Shown piece by piece: positions 39,223 to 48,453 of a stretch of DNA of 64,000 bases (positions are counted from its first letter, which is position 1; the number at the start of each line of letters is the position of its first letter). This DNA is from an uncultured Pelagibacteraceae bacterium (GTDB lineage: Bacteria; Pseudomonadota; Alphaproteobacteria; Pelagibacterales; Pelagibacteraceae). Both the position numbers and the translations under genes were made by a program. Location: positions 1-64,000 of the forward strand of contig CACEEO010000002.1 in the NCBI GenBank assembly GCA_902558585.1. The letters are read 5' to 3'. The notes under the pieces were generated by a model that was not told the DNA's origin, did no database searches, and was given only the letters and a program-made list of their open reading frames with translations.

Positions 39223-41130
39223 CTAGTGAACAATTTTAGGTTTCAAACCCATAGCACCCAAAGCTGAGTCTTGATCATCTTTTGATTCTGGATTATCTAA
39301 AACTTTATCTTTAGGATATAGATTTTTATTTATTATATTCTCTATTTCTTCGCCAGTTAATGTTTCGTAAGTTATTAGAGCCTTAGCAATTTTGTGTAAA
39401 TCATCTATTTTTTCTGTCAAAATTTTCTTAGCTTGGTTATATCCTTCATCAACAAGTTTTCTTATTTCTTTATCAATTTTTTGAGCAACTTCCTCTGAAA
39501 CAGATTGAGTTTGGGTAACCGATCTTCCTAAAAATACTTCCTCTTGATTTTCTCCATATTCTACTGGCCCCATCTCTTCACTCATACCATATTTTGTCAC
39601 CATAGCTCTTGCAAGTTGTGTGGCTTGGTTAATATCTGAACCGCTTCCACCACCTGCTCCTGTAGATATATTATCTTTTCCAAAGATTAATTCCTCAGCA
39701 ACTCTACCTCCAAAACAAACCGCCAGTCTTGCCTTAAGATATTTTATTGAATAACCATGTTTATCTCTCTCAGGTAAATTCATGACCATTCCAAGTGCTC
39801 TTCCCCTAGGTATAATGGTAGCTTTATGTATTGGGTCGTAGCTAGGCATATTAAATGAGACTAATGCGTGTCCTCCTTCATGATATGCTGTAAGTTTTTT
39901 CTCATCTTCAGTCATGACCATTGATCGTCTTTCAGCACCCATCATTACTTTATCTTTTGCTTCTTCAAATTCTAACAGAGTTACAATTCTTTTGTTCTTT
40001 CTTGCTGCTAGCAAAGCTGCTTCATTAACAAGATTTGCTAGATCGGCTCCTGAAAAACCTGGTGTACCTCTTGCAATTGTTCTTAAATTAACATCTGGAG
40101 CCATTTTTATTTTTTTTACATGAACTTTTAAAATTTTCTCTCTTCCAATAATATCTGGATTTGAAACCACTACCTGTCTATCAAATCTTCCTGGTCTCAA
40201 TAAAGCTGGATCAAGTACATCTGGTCTGTTTGTTGCTGCTATAATAATGACACCTTCATTTGTATCAAAACCATCCATTTCAACTAATAACTGGTTTAAA
40301 GTTTGTTCTCTTTCATCATTACCCCCACCTAAACCAGCTCCTCTACTTCTTCCAACTGCATCAATTTCGTCAATAAAAATTATACATGGAGAATTTTTTT
40401 TACCTTGTTCAAACATGTCTCTAACTCTAGATGCTCCTACTCCAACAAACATCTCGACAAAATCTGAACCTGAAATAGTGAAAAACGGAACTCCTGCTTC
40501 ACCTGCAATAGCTCTAGCTAATAAAGTTTTACCTGTTCCCGGAGGGCCAACAAGCAATGCTCCTCTTGGAATTTTTCCACCCAACCTACTAAATTTTTTC
40601 GGATCTTTTAAGAATTCTACTATCTCTTCTACTTCTTCTTTAGCTTCTTCTACACCAGCAACATCGTTAAACGTAACTTTACCTTTTAGTTCATTCATCA
40701 TTTTTGCTTTTGATTTCCCAAAGCCCATCGCTCCACCTTTTCCGCCCTGCATTTGTCTCATGAAGAAAATCCATACTGCAATCAGTAATAACATAGGGAA
40801 CCATGAAAGAAGGACACCAAACAATGAAGGCATTTTTTCCTCTAAAGGTGCTGCAGAAATACTTACTCCTTTTTCAGATAATTTTTCTATAAGATTTGGA
40901 TCATTAGGAGCATATGTTGAAAAAGAATTTCCATTTGAATAAACACCTTTAATGTTATTTCCTTGGATTTCAACTTTAAGAACTTCGCCGTTTTCAACTG
41001 AATTCAAAAAATCAGAAAATATTATTTGATTTCCTCCTCTAATATTAGACTGAGGATTTTTAAACATATTATATAGGCCTATAGTTAAAAAAACTATAAT
41101 CCCCCACATTGCTAGATTTTTTAAATTCAT
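39223..41130 (-). CDS. ftsH: ATP-dependent zinc metalloprotease FtsH
   Basis: Membrane AAA+ protease that degrades RpoH, LpxC-like enzymes and damaged membrane proteins. 635 residues: span at about 7-22, periplasmic domain, second span at about 104-124, Walker A GPPGTGKT (195-202), Walker [12 protein letters not shown], second region of homology [19 protein letters not shown], and the zinc site HEGGH (417-421; most FtsH have HEAGH). HflK/HflC, its regulators, are encoded near 14-16 kb. tilS lies upstream with a 63-base gap, so an internal promoter is possible. Confidence 0.97.
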   Translation of the reverse strand: MNLKNLAMWGIIVFLTIGLYNMFKNPQSNIRGGNQIIFSDFLNSVENGEVLKVEIQGNNIKGVYSNGNSFSTYAPNDPNLIEKLSEKGVSISAAPLEEKMPSLFGVLLSWFPMLLLIAVWIFFMRQMQGGKGGAMGFGKSKAKMMNELKGKVTFNDVAGVEEAKEEVEEIVEFLKDPKKFSRLGGKIPRGALLVGPPGTGKTLLARAIAGEAGVPFFTISGSDFVEMFVGVGASRVRDMFEQGKKNSPCIIFIDEIDAVGRSRGAGLGGGNDEREQTLNQLLVEMDGFDTNEGVIIIAATNRPDVLDPALLRPGRFDRQVVVSNPDIIGREKILKVHVKKIKMAPDVNLRTIARGTPGFSGADLANLVNEAALLAARKNKRIVTLLEFEEAKDKVMMGAERRSMVMTEDEKKLTAYHEGGHALVSFNMPSYDPIHKATIIPRGRALGMVMNLPERDKHGYSIKYLKARLAVCFGGRVAEELIFGKDNISTGAGGGSGSDINQATQLARAMVTKYGMSEEMGPVEYGENQEEVFLGRSVTQTQSVSEEVAQKIDKEIRKLVDEGYNQAKKILTEKIDDLHKIAKALITYETLTGEEIENIINKNLYPKDKVLDNPESKDDQDSALGAMGLKPKIVH

Positions 41131-41193
41131 AAGTTTAAAATAAGAATTATTATTGAATTAACAAGTGACAAAATATCAGTTATTTCATCAACT

Positions 41194-42222
41194 TTAACGC
41201 TCTTTTGATACTATAACTGAGCTATTTACCTTTTTTATTACACAGTTTCCTAAAGTGGTCATGAATGAGTTATAATTTTTAATTTTATAAATTAAGTTAT
41301 CAATTTTTTTTCCTCTTACTGGGTAGTATTTTTTACCAACAGCTTTTAACACTTCTGTTAGAGACCTAAAAACTACTTCTTCTGGTTGAAGAAAAAAATT
41401 TTTATTCAAAATAACAAACTTATTAATATTTGAAATTGTTGAATTGTCTTTTAAATTTTTTTCTACAAAGTATTTAACTGACTCGTTAGCAAATCTTAAA
41501 TTTTTAATCGTTAGATTAAATTTATCATTATCCAATCCCTCTAATTCCAAGTTTTTTATAAAATTTCTAATTTTTACTCTTTTAAATTCATCATTTTTAT
41601 TCGAGGGATCTTCAACATAATTTTTAAAAACTTTTTTGGTAATATGCTCTAAATTTTTTTTAGAGAATTTTAACAAAGGTCTTATCAAGTTAATATTTTG
41701 TAGGTTGGTTCTTTGATCAAATGACACCATGCCATTTAAACCACTGCCTCTTAAAATTCTAATAAAAAAATTCTCTATCAAATCATCCTTATGATGACCT
41801 AATAAAATATTATTTATTTTTAATTTTTTTGCTTTGTTTATCATCAGTGCATATCTTTTATCTCTTGCAATAGATTGGATGTTGCTTTTTGGTTTTTTTC
41901 CAACCCAGGTTAAAACCTCAAGATTAGTAGACAATTTTTTTAGAAGCAATTTTACAAATTTTGCCTCTTTTGTTGAATTATTTCTAAGTTTGTGATCAAC
42001 GTGAAAATATTTTACTTTTAGATGTTTTTTAATTGAATAAATTTTTGATAAAAAACATAAAGCTAGACTGTCTGGTCCACCAGAAACCGCAACTATAAAA
42101 TCCTCGTTTAATTTAAGATTTTTTTCAAATTTTTTATAAATTTTAGAAGTTTGTTTATCTTTTAATTGATTTAATAAAAACTTATGAGTCTTGTTTGATG
42201 CATTCAAATTTTTTGGACTCAT
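41194..42222 (-). CDS. tilS: tRNA(Ile)-lysidine synthase
   Basis: Converts C34 of the AUA-reading tRNA-Ile(CAU) to lysidine. 342 residues; the PP-loop SGGPDS lies at 47-52 and the N-type ATP-pyrophosphatase fold follows, with VDHKLRNNSTKEA and GHHKDDLIENFFIRILRGSGLNGM. The C-terminal part is shortened compared with E. coli TilS. It overlaps cpoB by 41 bases; no other ATG lies between its start and the PP-loop, so the overlap may be real or a TTG (42207) could be used. tilS-ftsH adjacency is a classic arrangement. Confidence 0.93.
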   Translation of the reverse strand: MSPKNLNASNKTHKFLLNQLKDKQTSKIYKKFEKNLKLNEDFIVAVSGGPDSLALCFLSKIYSIKKHLKVKYFHVDHKLRNNSTKEAKFVKLLLKKLSTNLEVLTWVGKKPKSNIQSIARDKRYALMINKAKKLKINNILLGHHKDDLIENFFIRILRGSGLNGMVSFDQRTNLQNINLIRPLLKFSKKNLEHITKKVFKNYVEDPSNKNDEFKRVKIRNFIKNLELEGLDNDKFNLTIKNLRFANESVKYFVEKNLKDNSTISNINKFVILNKNFFLQPEEVVFRSLTEVLKAVGKKYYPVRGKKIDNLIYKIKNYNSFMTTLGNCVIKKVNSSVIVSKER

Positions 42223-43189
42223 ATTTTGCTTTTTGTATTACAGACTGATTTGCATTAGGATATTGTAATTCTACACCATTAATCATTTTACATCCTTGAT
42301 CTTTTTCACCAATTTGAACCATAGATACTCCAAGTTTTAATAGATTAATTGGAGCTTTTTTTCCTTTAGGATATTTTTGGTAACCCTCTAAATAAGCAGA
42401 AGCTGCATCAGTATATAATTGTCTTATTCTAAATGTTTCTGCGTACCAATATTGCGCGCTACCAGCTAACTCATGATCAGGATTAGATAGAACAAATTCC
42501 CTAAATGCTCTTTCTGCTGTGCTATAGTCTCCAACTTTTAAAAAACTTGTTGCAAATTCATATTGCTTATCTGCATCTAAATCTTGAGGAAGTATTTTTT
42601 CTTCAGACTGAAAAGTTTCTGTTACAATTGAAGCTGTAGTATCTACAGATTGAATTTGTTGTGAAGTTTCGTTTGTCTCTGTATCTTTATATGAAATTGT
42701 TCCTAAATCTTGGGGCTGTGAACTACCAGGTAAAACTTTTTGTTCATCAGTCTTTGGTTTTGAACTTAATTGATTTTCTTCGCTACTTATATTTCCAGAG
42801 CTAATGTTTGTCTCTATATCTTGAAATCTTATTTGGTTATCTGCTTGAATTTTTGAAACACGGGTAGATAATTTATCCAACTTAAAATTTATTTCTTCAA
42901 ATTTATTAGTGAGTTCTCTAAACTGATCCTCAACTTCTGACAATTTTAATAAATGTCTAGTTAAAACATCTTCTGAGTTTTGGTCCAAGTTTGAAACCGA
43001 ACTATCATTAGAACTTGCTTTTACTTCTATAGATCCAGAATAAACTGCTCTTTCAAGTGTTTTAAGATCATTTTTTATTATTTCTAATGTTTCATAGATA
43101 TTATGATTATCTGCAAAACAAATATTAATAAAAAACAAGTTTAAGATTAAAAATAATTTTAAAATTACCAATTTAAATACAAGCATCAT
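42182..43189 (-). CDS. cpoB: Tol-Pal system coordinator CpoB (YbgF)
   Basis: Periplasmic protein that links Tol-Pal constriction with septal peptidoglycan synthesis. 335 residues: signal peptide (KLVILKLFLILNLFFINICFA, cleavage near 26), a coiled-coil trimerisation segment at about 75-130 (LKLSEVEDQFRELTNKFEEINFKLDKLSTRVSKIQ), a Ser/Thr/Gln-rich linker, and a TPR domain from about 205 (DKQYEFATSFLKVGDYSTAERAFREFVLSNP). It follows pal after the terminator and begins the next operon. Normal gene order for Tol-Pal. Confidence 0.92.
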   Translation of the reverse strand: MMLVFKLVILKLFLILNLFFINICFADNHNIYETLEIIKNDLKTLERAVYSGSIEVKASSNDSSVSNLDQNSEDVLTRHLLKLSEVEDQFRELTNKFEEINFKLDKLSTRVSKIQADNQIRFQDIETNISSGNISSEENQLSSKPKTDEQKVLPGSSQPQDLGTISYKDTETNETSQQIQSVDTTASIVTETFQSEEKILPQDLDADKQYEFATSFLKVGDYSTAERAFREFVLSNPDHELAGSAQYWYAETFRIRQLYTDAASAYLEGYQKYPKGKKAPINLLKLGVSMVQIGEKDQGCKMINGVELQYPNANQSVIQKAKYESKKFECIKQDS

Positions 43190-43205
43190 TTAAATTAGAT
43201 TTATG

Positions 43206-43211
43206 ATTATA
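43206..43211 (-). promoter_or_regulatory. Candidate -10 box of cpoB
   Basis: Minus-strand TATAAT, 16 bases before the cpoB ATG and immediately downstream of the pal terminator. The terminator would force cpoB to have its own promoter. The -35 would overlap the T-tract of the terminator, and I see no clean match. Confidence 0.35.
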
Positions 43212-43219
43212 AAAATGGC

Positions 43220-43259
43220 AAAAAAAAGACCCTAAAGCCTTTAATGGATTTAGGGTCTT
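43220..43259 (-). terminator. Intrinsic terminator after pal
   Basis: On the minus strand an 11-base-pair stem (AAGACCCTAAA with TTTAGGGTCTT, arms at 43249-43259 and 43226-43236) with a 12-base loop is followed directly by eight Ts (43220-43227 on the plus strand as As). It ends the tolQRAB-pal operon. This is the only textbook rho-independent terminator I find in the window. Confidence 0.9.
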
Positions 43260-43272
43260 AAATTTTAAACAA

Positions 43273-43767
43273 TTAATTTGCTTTAACAGTTACTGATCTT
43301 CTGTTTTTTGACCAAGCTAATGGGTTTGAGCCAGAATCAACAGGTCTCTCTTTACCATAACTTAAAACAGTTATTCTGTCTGATGATATACCATAAGTCA
43401 TTAAATAATCTTTAGCTGCGTTAGCTCTTCTTTCACCAAGAGCCAAGTTATATTCTCTTGTTCCTCTTTCGTCAGCATGACCTTCAAGAACTACATTTAT
43501 ATTTGGATTCTTTCTTAACCAAGCTGCTTGGGCTCTTAAAGTTTCTCTTGATGCAGTTGTTAAAATCGACTCATTTGTTGCAAAGAAAACTCTATCTGGA
43601 ACACCGTCAGCTAAATATTCAACTGTGTCTGTTCCTGTGTAAACATCACCTTGCATTTGACCTGTAATAATGTCTGTTGCCACTTCTTTTTTAGTTGCAC
43701 ATGCAGATAGCACTAGGCAAGCTGCTAATACTAAAAGTGTGTTTTTTAAAATTTTGTTTAGTCTCAT
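43273..43767 (-). CDS. pal: Peptidoglycan-associated lipoprotein Pal
   Basis: Outer-membrane lipoprotein that binds peptidoglycan and the TolB/TolA system. About 164 residues from ATG 43767, chosen because AGGAG precedes it and a lipoprotein signal peptide (MRLNKILKNTLLVLAACLVLSAC) starts there. Cys23 is the lipidation site. An upstream in-frame ATG (43830) would add 21 basic residues and bury the signal. The OmpA-like domain has FFATNESIL, LEGHADERGTREYNLALGERRA and SYGKERPVD. A promoter and a terminator bracket the gene. Confidence 0.95.
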   Translation of the reverse strand: MRLNKILKNTLLVLAACLVLSACATKKEVATDIITGQMQGDVYTGTDTVEYLADGVPDRVFFATNESILTTASRETLRAQAAWLRKNPNINVVLEGHADERGTREYNLALGERRANAAKDYLMTYGISSDRITVLSYGKERPVDSGSNPLAWSKNRRSVTVKAN

Positions 43768-43814
43768 TAAATTGCTCCTTGCTGCTAATTTCAATTTCTT
43801 AACTTTTTCACAAC

Positions 43815-43843
43815 TAAATAGAGGTTTCAAGTCTAAAAATCAA
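43815..43843 (-). promoter_or_regulatory. Candidate internal promoter of pal
   Basis: In the 97-base tolB-pal gap, minus-strand TTGATT (43838-43843) and TATTTA (43815-43820) are 17 bases apart and about 50 bases before the pal ATG, whose leader then contains the good AGGAG Shine-Dalgarno. A private promoter would fit the high abundance of Pal relative to the Tol proteins. Confidence 0.4.
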
Positions 43844-43864
43844 GAAATTTACAAAAATTAATCT

Positions 43865-45205
43865 TTAATTACTTAATAAAGATGACCATGATGGGTCTGA
43901 AGCATCTGTTGGTGTCTTTATTTGACGCTCATTATAACCCGTTAAATCTATAGACCACAATTTTGCAGAAAAGCCTTCTCCTTTGGAGTTAGTTTTTGTC
44001 TCTCTGTAAAATATTAATACTCTTCCATTTGGAGACCAAGAAGGCGCCTCTTGATAGTAATTTTCAGTTAACAATCTTTCACCACTACCATCGGTTCTCA
44101 TTACGCCTATATAAAATTTACCTTTATGTAATTTTGTAAATGCAATTAAATCTCCTCTCGGAGACCATACAGGTGTTCCATATAAACCGTTACCAAAAGA
44201 AATTCTTTTTACATCACTTCCATCATTCTTCATTACATAAATTTGCTGATAACCACTTCTATCAGAATTAAATGTAATATATTTTCCATCAGGAGAATAA
44301 GATGGAGAAGTGTCAATTGATTGGTGATTGGTAATTTTTTCAACAATTCTATTTTCTAAATCCATTGTGTAAATATCTGACTTTCCATCTTTAGCAAAAC
44401 TCATAATTATTTTTTTACCGTCAGGTGAAAAACGTGGTGCAAATGTCATTCCAGGAAAATCTCCAACTACCTCTTGTGTACCAGTTTCTATATCTAATAA
44501 ATAAACCCTAGGCATATTTTTAAAGTAAGACAAATAGGTTACCATTTGACTTGCTGGATTAAATCGTGGTGTTAAGACTAACTCATTCCCCAATGTCAAA
44601 AATTTATTATTAGCTCCGTCTTGATCCATGATTGCTAATTTTTTTATTCTTTGTGTTTTTGGTCCTTCTTCTGAGACATAAATTATTCTTGTATCAAAAT
44701 AACCTTTTTCTCCCGTCAACCTTTCATAAACTTTATCAGAAATAATATGTCCTACTCTTCTCCAATTGTTAGGGACTGTGGTAAAAGCTAAAGCCATCAT
44801 TTCTTTAGCGGCTAAAACGTCCCATAATCGAAACTCAACTCTTAATTTATCATCAACATAATTTACTTTGCCAGTAATAAGTGCTTGAGCTTTAATTAAA
44901 TTCCAATCTTCAAATCTTGGTTTTAAATTTGCAATATCAGGAGCTTGTAAAAAAGCCTTTTTATCAAGAGGGTTGAATAATCCTGAAGTCCTCAAATTGT
45001 TCTCAACAATCTTTGATATTTCAGAACCAATATTTTCTTTTTTTAGTATTTTTTCAAAACCTTTTCTAGATTTTTCATCGATTGATAGGGGGGAAACTGC
45101 TAATGGAAGTGGATTTAAATTTCCCCGAGTTATATCAACTTCTATTAAAGCATTTGCATTTATAGGTATTAATATAAATAATAAAATTAAAATTTTTTTT
45201 GTCAT
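43865..45205 (-). CDS. tolB: Tol-Pal system beta-propeller protein TolB
   Basis: Periplasmic six-bladed propeller that shuttles between TolA and Pal. 446 residues: signal peptide ([17 protein letters not shown]), an N-terminal alpha/beta domain up to about 165 ([15 protein letters not shown]), then repeated WD40-like beta-propeller blades with the motif SPDGKKI and [10 protein letters not shown] near 258-300. Normal length. Between tolA and pal, ten bases after tolA. Confidence 0.96.
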   Translation of the reverse strand: MTKKILILLFILIPINANALIEVDITRGNLNPLPLAVSPLSIDEKSRKGFEKILKKENIGSEISKIVENNLRTSGLFNPLDKKAFLQAPDIANLKPRFEDWNLIKAQALITGKVNYVDDKLRVEFRLWDVLAAKEMMALAFTTVPNNWRRVGHIISDKVYERLTGEKGYFDTRIIYVSEEGPKTQRIKKLAIMDQDGANNKFLTLGNELVLTPRFNPASQMVTYLSYFKNMPRVYLLDIETGTQEVVGDFPGMTFAPRFSPDGKKIIMSFAKDGKSDIYTMDLENRIVEKITNHQSIDTSPSYSPDGKYITFNSDRSGYQQIYVMKNDGSDVKRISFGNGLYGTPVWSPRGDLIAFTKLHKGKFYIGVMRTDGSGERLLTENYYQEAPSWSPNGRVLIFYRETKTNSKGEGFSAKLWSIDLTGYNERQIKTPTDASDPSWSSLLSN

Positions 45206-45214
45206 TTAAATATA

Positions 45215-46078
45215 TTACCCTTCTAACATCTCTCTTGCATCAAAATTTAATTGTAATTCTTTCCATCTTTCATATCCAGTTGTTGGAACTCTTAATGGTT
45301 GGCATAACTTGACAGCTCTCAAAGCACTTTCTGCTAAAACCTTATAAAATCCTTGGCCTGGTTTATTCATTCTTGCGTGGTCCAAAATTTCTGTTTTTGA
45401 TACTGTTCCGTCAGGCTTTAATTTTAACTTTATTCTTACTAAAAGATTTTCATTATATGGTAATCCTAATGGAATACTCCAACACCCAAATATTTGTGCC
45501 TTAAGAGCATCTTCTTCGCTTAGTGTAAGACCTGTATTTTCTACATTTCTTTCTTGATCTTGAGTAATGTCATCATTTGTTTTTAAAACTTCTGCACTCT
45601 CTTCTTTTGATTTATCAATTAAAGCAGCAATATTATTTGGATCAAACAAATCTTTTTTTTCAAATTCTGATACCTGTTTAACTTCATCATCTACTTTTTC
45701 AGGATTTTGTTTTTTTTCCTCTTTTGTTTCAACTTTTTTTAAAGTTTTATCTGGAAGTGGAATTGCTTCAGGTGTTTCATTCTCTATTTTTTTATTATTT
45801 TGATCAGGAGCCAGAACAGTTTTTGTTTTTGTTTTTTCTACTTTTTTTGGTGGTGCTTGTTCTGAAACAAGTTTTTTTTCTTTCTCTTTTACTTTCTCAA
45901 TTATTTTTTTGGCCTTAGGTGCAAATGGAATATTAGTTTTCTCTGCTATTTGAATTAACTCAACTGATACAATTGGCGGGATATCAAGTGGTTTCTTTGC
46001 TAAAAAAGGTAAGCTCATAGCTGTAATGAAAATTAACAAAGCATGTAAAGCTGAAGAAATAATTAAACTTCTATTCAC
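45215..46078 (-). CDS. tolA: TolA-like energy-transducing protein
   Basis: Couples TolQR to TolB/Pal across the periplasm. 287 residues: N-terminal span (about 5-26), a long Lys/Glu-rich helical linker (roughly 55-180) and a C-terminal TonB/TolA domain with CWSIPLGLPYNENLLVRIKLKLKPDGTV and SALRAVKLCQPLRVP. The linker has the amino-acid composition expected of TolA but is short compared with E. coli. It is between tolR and tolB, which fixes the assignment. Confidence 0.9.
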   Translation of the reverse strand: MNRSLIISSALHALLIFITAMSLPFLAKKPLDIPPIVSVELIQIAEKTNIPFAPKAKKIIEKVKEKEKKLVSEQAPPKKVEKTKTKTVLAPDQNNKKIENETPEAIPLPDKTLKKVETKEEKKQNPEKVDDEVKQVSEFEKKDLFDPNNIAALIDKSKEESAEVLKTNDDITQDQERNVENTGLTLSEEDALKAQIFGCWSIPLGLPYNENLLVRIKLKLKPDGTVSKTEILDHARMNKPGQGFYKVLAESALRAVKLCQPLRVPTTGYERWKELQLNFDAREMLEG

Positions 46079-46083
46079 TTTAA

Positions 46084-46500
46084 TTACCTTTGTTTATATG
46101 GTTCTGAAATCAATGCTACTTTAGTAAAACCAGATCCTGATAGTAATCCCATTATTTCTAAAACTCTTCCATAATTTATAGTTTTATCACCTCTAACATA
46201 AATTCTGGTATCAGTTCTATTTTTTGAAACCGCTAAAACCTTTGCAATAATATTATCATATTCAACTTTCGCTTCTTGAATAAAAATTTCACCTTTTGCA
46301 TTAATTGAAAGTGTTAAAGGTTCTGTCTCTTCTGGCAAAGAGTCTGCTGAACTTTCTGGTAAATCAACTTGAACACCAACAGTTAACAATGGTGCTGTAA
46401 CCATAAAAATTATTAATAATACAAGCATTACATCCACAAAAGGAGTAACATTTATTTCACTCATTGGTTCTTTAGAAGAACGATTTAATTTAAATGCCAT
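46084..46500 (-). CDS. tolR: Tol-Pal energising protein TolR
   Basis: Inner-membrane partner of TolQ in the proton-driven motor. 138 residues: short cytoplasmic N-terminus ending MSEINVTPFVDVMLVLLIIFMVTAPLL, with the conserved membrane Asp (VDVM) needed for proton use, then a periplasmic ExbD/TolR domain (ESSADSLPEETEPLTLSINAKGEIF). One base separates the tolQ stop from its start. Confidence 0.95.
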   Translation of the reverse strand: MAFKLNRSSKEPMSEINVTPFVDVMLVLLIIFMVTAPLLTVGVQVDLPESSADSLPEETEPLTLSINAKGEIFIQEAKVEYDNIIAKVLAVSKNRTDTRIYVRGDKTINYGRVLEIMGLLSGSGFTKVALISEPYKQR

Positions 46501-47175
46501 TTAAATAATTGTTAAAAATCTTTTTGAAAAATTTTCTAATTTTTCTGAATATTTTTTGGCATCATTATTAAATTTATTGTATGCCACTACCGCTGGTATT
46601 GCAGCCAATAGACCAAGTGCAGTTGCAAATAAAGCTTCGGCTATTCCTGGCGCAACTATCGCAAGACTTGTGTTTCTTGAGATGGCTATAGATTGAAAAG
46701 AATTCATAATTCCCCAAACAGTGCCAAATAATCCAATAAATGGTGCTGTTGATCCTACTGTTGCCAAAAAAGTAAAACCTTTTTCAATTTTTGTCATTTG
46801 TTTTTCAATTCCAGCCTCTAAAGATGCACTCATTCTCTCACTTAAGTTGGTTCTCGTTTTTTTTTTAAGTAATCCTTCCATTGCATCTTGAAACACAAGT
46901 GACATTGGATCCTCAAGTTTACTAGGTAAACTATTGTAAAAAGTTTCAGCAGATTTAGAATTCCAAAATTTTTCTTCAAATTCTTCTGAAGTTTTAGTTA
47001 TTTTTTTAAATAAACGAAACTTTTCTATAATTACAGCCCAAGAATATATTGAGCACAATATTAAAATAATCATTACAGACTTAACAATTATGTCTGCCCT
47101 AAAAAATAAACTGAATAATGAAAAATCAGTATTTGTTCCTAATTCAACTGCTTTTGCTGCTATATCTGCTTCCAT
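46501..47175 (-). CDS. tolQ: Tol-Pal motor protein TolQ
   Basis: Five-helix MotA/ExbB-family channel that powers outer-membrane constriction. 224 residues: first span IIVKSVMIILILCSIYSWAVIIEKF, a cytoplasmic loop, and the paired last spans with FLATVGSTAPFIGLFGTVWGIMNSFQ and GIAEALFATALGLLAAIPAVVAYNKF, both conserved in TolQ. A 22-base imperfect dyad lies immediately upstream. The RuvC-like gene precedes it by 53 bases, so a local promoter or read-through are both possible. Confidence 0.95.
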   Translation of the reverse strand: MEADIAAKAVELGTNTDFSLFSLFFRADIIVKSVMIILILCSIYSWAVIIEKFRLFKKITKTSEEFEEKFWNSKSAETFYNSLPSKLEDPMSLVFQDAMEGLLKKKTRTNLSERMSASLEAGIEKQMTKIEKGFTFLATVGSTAPFIGLFGTVWGIMNSFQSIAISRNTSLAIVAPGIAEALFATALGLLAAIPAVVAYNKFNNDAKKYSEKLENFSKRFLTII

Positions 47176-47182
47176 GCTTACT

Positions 47183-47204
47183 CATCACACGTAAATGTGT
47201 CATG
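47183..47204. promoter_or_regulatory. Inverted repeat just upstream of tolQ
   Basis: CATCACAC, six bases, GTGTCATG: an 8-base inverted repeat with one mismatch, 8 bases before the tolQ ATG. On the mRNA it could fold over the ribosome binding region; as DNA it could be an operator. No second copy was noticed elsewhere in the window. Confidence 0.35.
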
Positions 47205-47228
47205 ATTTTGTCTATTAATTTAAATTGA

Positions 47229-47723
47229 TTATTCCTCTTTTTGATAAGTTTCGTAGAAAAAACTAGCTATTAGAATAGCATCTGCCTTGTTATTATCTTT
47301 CTTTTTTGACAATTGCGATGAAAAATATGGAAAAATTTCTATAGCTCTTGTTCTGCTCGCGTCTTTTTCTGAATTAATAAGGTTAAAATATTTTTTCCAC
47401 TTAGCAGGCCTAACATAATAAACAGGTAAATGCATTGCACTACATATCCCTTTTAAAATACCAAAAGATTGGCCAAAATTAAACATACTAGTAACGCCTT
47501 GGCCAGGCATTGCAGAAACTTGTTCAATTACAACCTTTATATTTTTTTTATCAAATTTGATTACCCTTTCACTAATTTCATTAAATATTTGAGGACCATT
47601 TACTTGTCGCTTATTCTTCTTGCCATCTGTCATAGTTGGCATTTCAATAACGTCTATTATTACACCGTCCTGAAAAAAACAAATAGATCCTGAGATACCT
47701 GGATCAATTCCAATAATCATCAT
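47229..47723 (-). CDS. Phage-type RuvC-like Holliday junction nuclease
   Basis: RNase H-fold nuclease. 164 residues start MMIIGIDPGISGSICFF, carrying the first acidic residue (D7). E67 in VVIEQVSAMPGQG and D143/D148 in KKDNNKADAILIA complete the expected catalytic acids. The middle (FNFGQSFGILKGIC, YYVRPAKWKKYF) resembles phage-encoded or RuvC-like nucleases rather than cellular RuvC, whose N-terminus has a different GxDPGxxxTG form. It sits where many alphaproteobacteria have ruvCAB near tolQ and shares one base with the yebC stop. Holliday junction cleavage is inferred, not shown. Confidence 0.75.
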   Translation of the reverse strand: MMIIGIDPGISGSICFFQDGVIIDVIEMPTMTDGKKNKRQVNGPQIFNEISERVIKFDKKNIKVVIEQVSAMPGQGVTSMFNFGQSFGILKGICSAMHLPVYYVRPAKWKKYFNLINSEKDASRTRAIEIFPYFSSQLSKKKDNNKADAILIASFFYETYQKEE

Positions 47724-48448
47724 TAAATACCACCTAAATTAACGTTAGAATAAACGTTCTGAACATCGTCATCTTCTTCAAGAGTTTCTAAAAAATCTAA
47801 AACACTATCTTTATTATCTTTATTTACTTCAACACTATTTAACGGGACCCATTCAATTTCTGTGGAAATAAAATTCACGATAATTTTCTCAAGATTTTTT
47901 TTTACATTATATATTTCGCTCATCTGACACTGGACCTCGTGATAACCATCATATGACAAACATTCATCAGCTCCCGACTCGATCGCTAAATCTAAAATTT
48001 TTTCATCTGATATCTCTTTTTTATCAATTTTGATTATACCCAATTGTTGAAAATTATGAGATGCTGAACCTTGAGTCCCTAAGCTGCCACCACTTTTTTG
48101 AAAAATAGTTCTAACATTTGATGCGGTTCTATTTTTGTTGTCTGTTAATGTTTCAACTATAACAGCAATCTTTTCTGGTCCAAAGCCTTCGTATCTTAAA
48201 TTTTCAAAATTTGCTCCTGTAGCTGCAGAAGACTTATCTATTGCTCTTTCAATATTATCTTTAGGCATATTTGCAGATCTAGCAGCCTGTACTGCAGATC
48301 TTAGTCTAGGGTTCATTGCTGGATCTTTGTCACCAAGTTTTGCCGCAACAGTAATCTCTTTAGATAATTTTGAAAATATCTTTGATCTTTGCTTATCAGC
48401 CTTACCCTTTTTATGTTTTATTCCTGCCCAATGTGAATGTCCTGCCAT
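47723..48448 (-). CDS. yebC: YebC/TACO1-family translation and regulatory factor
   Basis: Member of a family linked to translation of proline-rich peptides and, in older work, transcription control. 241 residues: the hallmark MAGHSHWAGIKHKKGKADKQRSKIFSKLSKEI start, NMPKDNIERAID, and the acidic C-terminal domain (ETLEEDDDVQNVYSN). Normal length. Just downstream of ymdB and overlapping the RuvC-like gene by one base; yebC-ruvC adjacency is common. Confidence 0.94.
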   Translation of the reverse strand: MAGHSHWAGIKHKKGKADKQRSKIFSKLSKEITVAAKLGDKDPAMNPRLRSAVQAARSANMPKDNIERAIDKSSAATGANFENLRYEGFGPEKIAVIVETLTDNKNRTASNVRTIFQKSGGSLGTQGSASHNFQQLGIIKIDKKEISDEKILDLAIESGADECLSYDGYHEVQCQMSEIYNVKKNLEKIIVNFISTEIEWVPLNSVEVNKDNKDSVLDFLETLEEDDDVQNVYSNVNLGGI

Positions 48449-48453
48449 GATCT

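Noticed and set aside
40247-40942. 231-residue open frame opposite ftsH
   Set aside because: Composition (Pro/Ser/Ile-rich) is that of a reverse-frame shadow of a conserved ATPase gene; no start signal or family motif.
43768-43830. Longer pal start adding 21 residues
   Set aside because: It would put a basic stretch before the lipoprotein signal peptide; AGGAG and the signal support the ATG at 43767.
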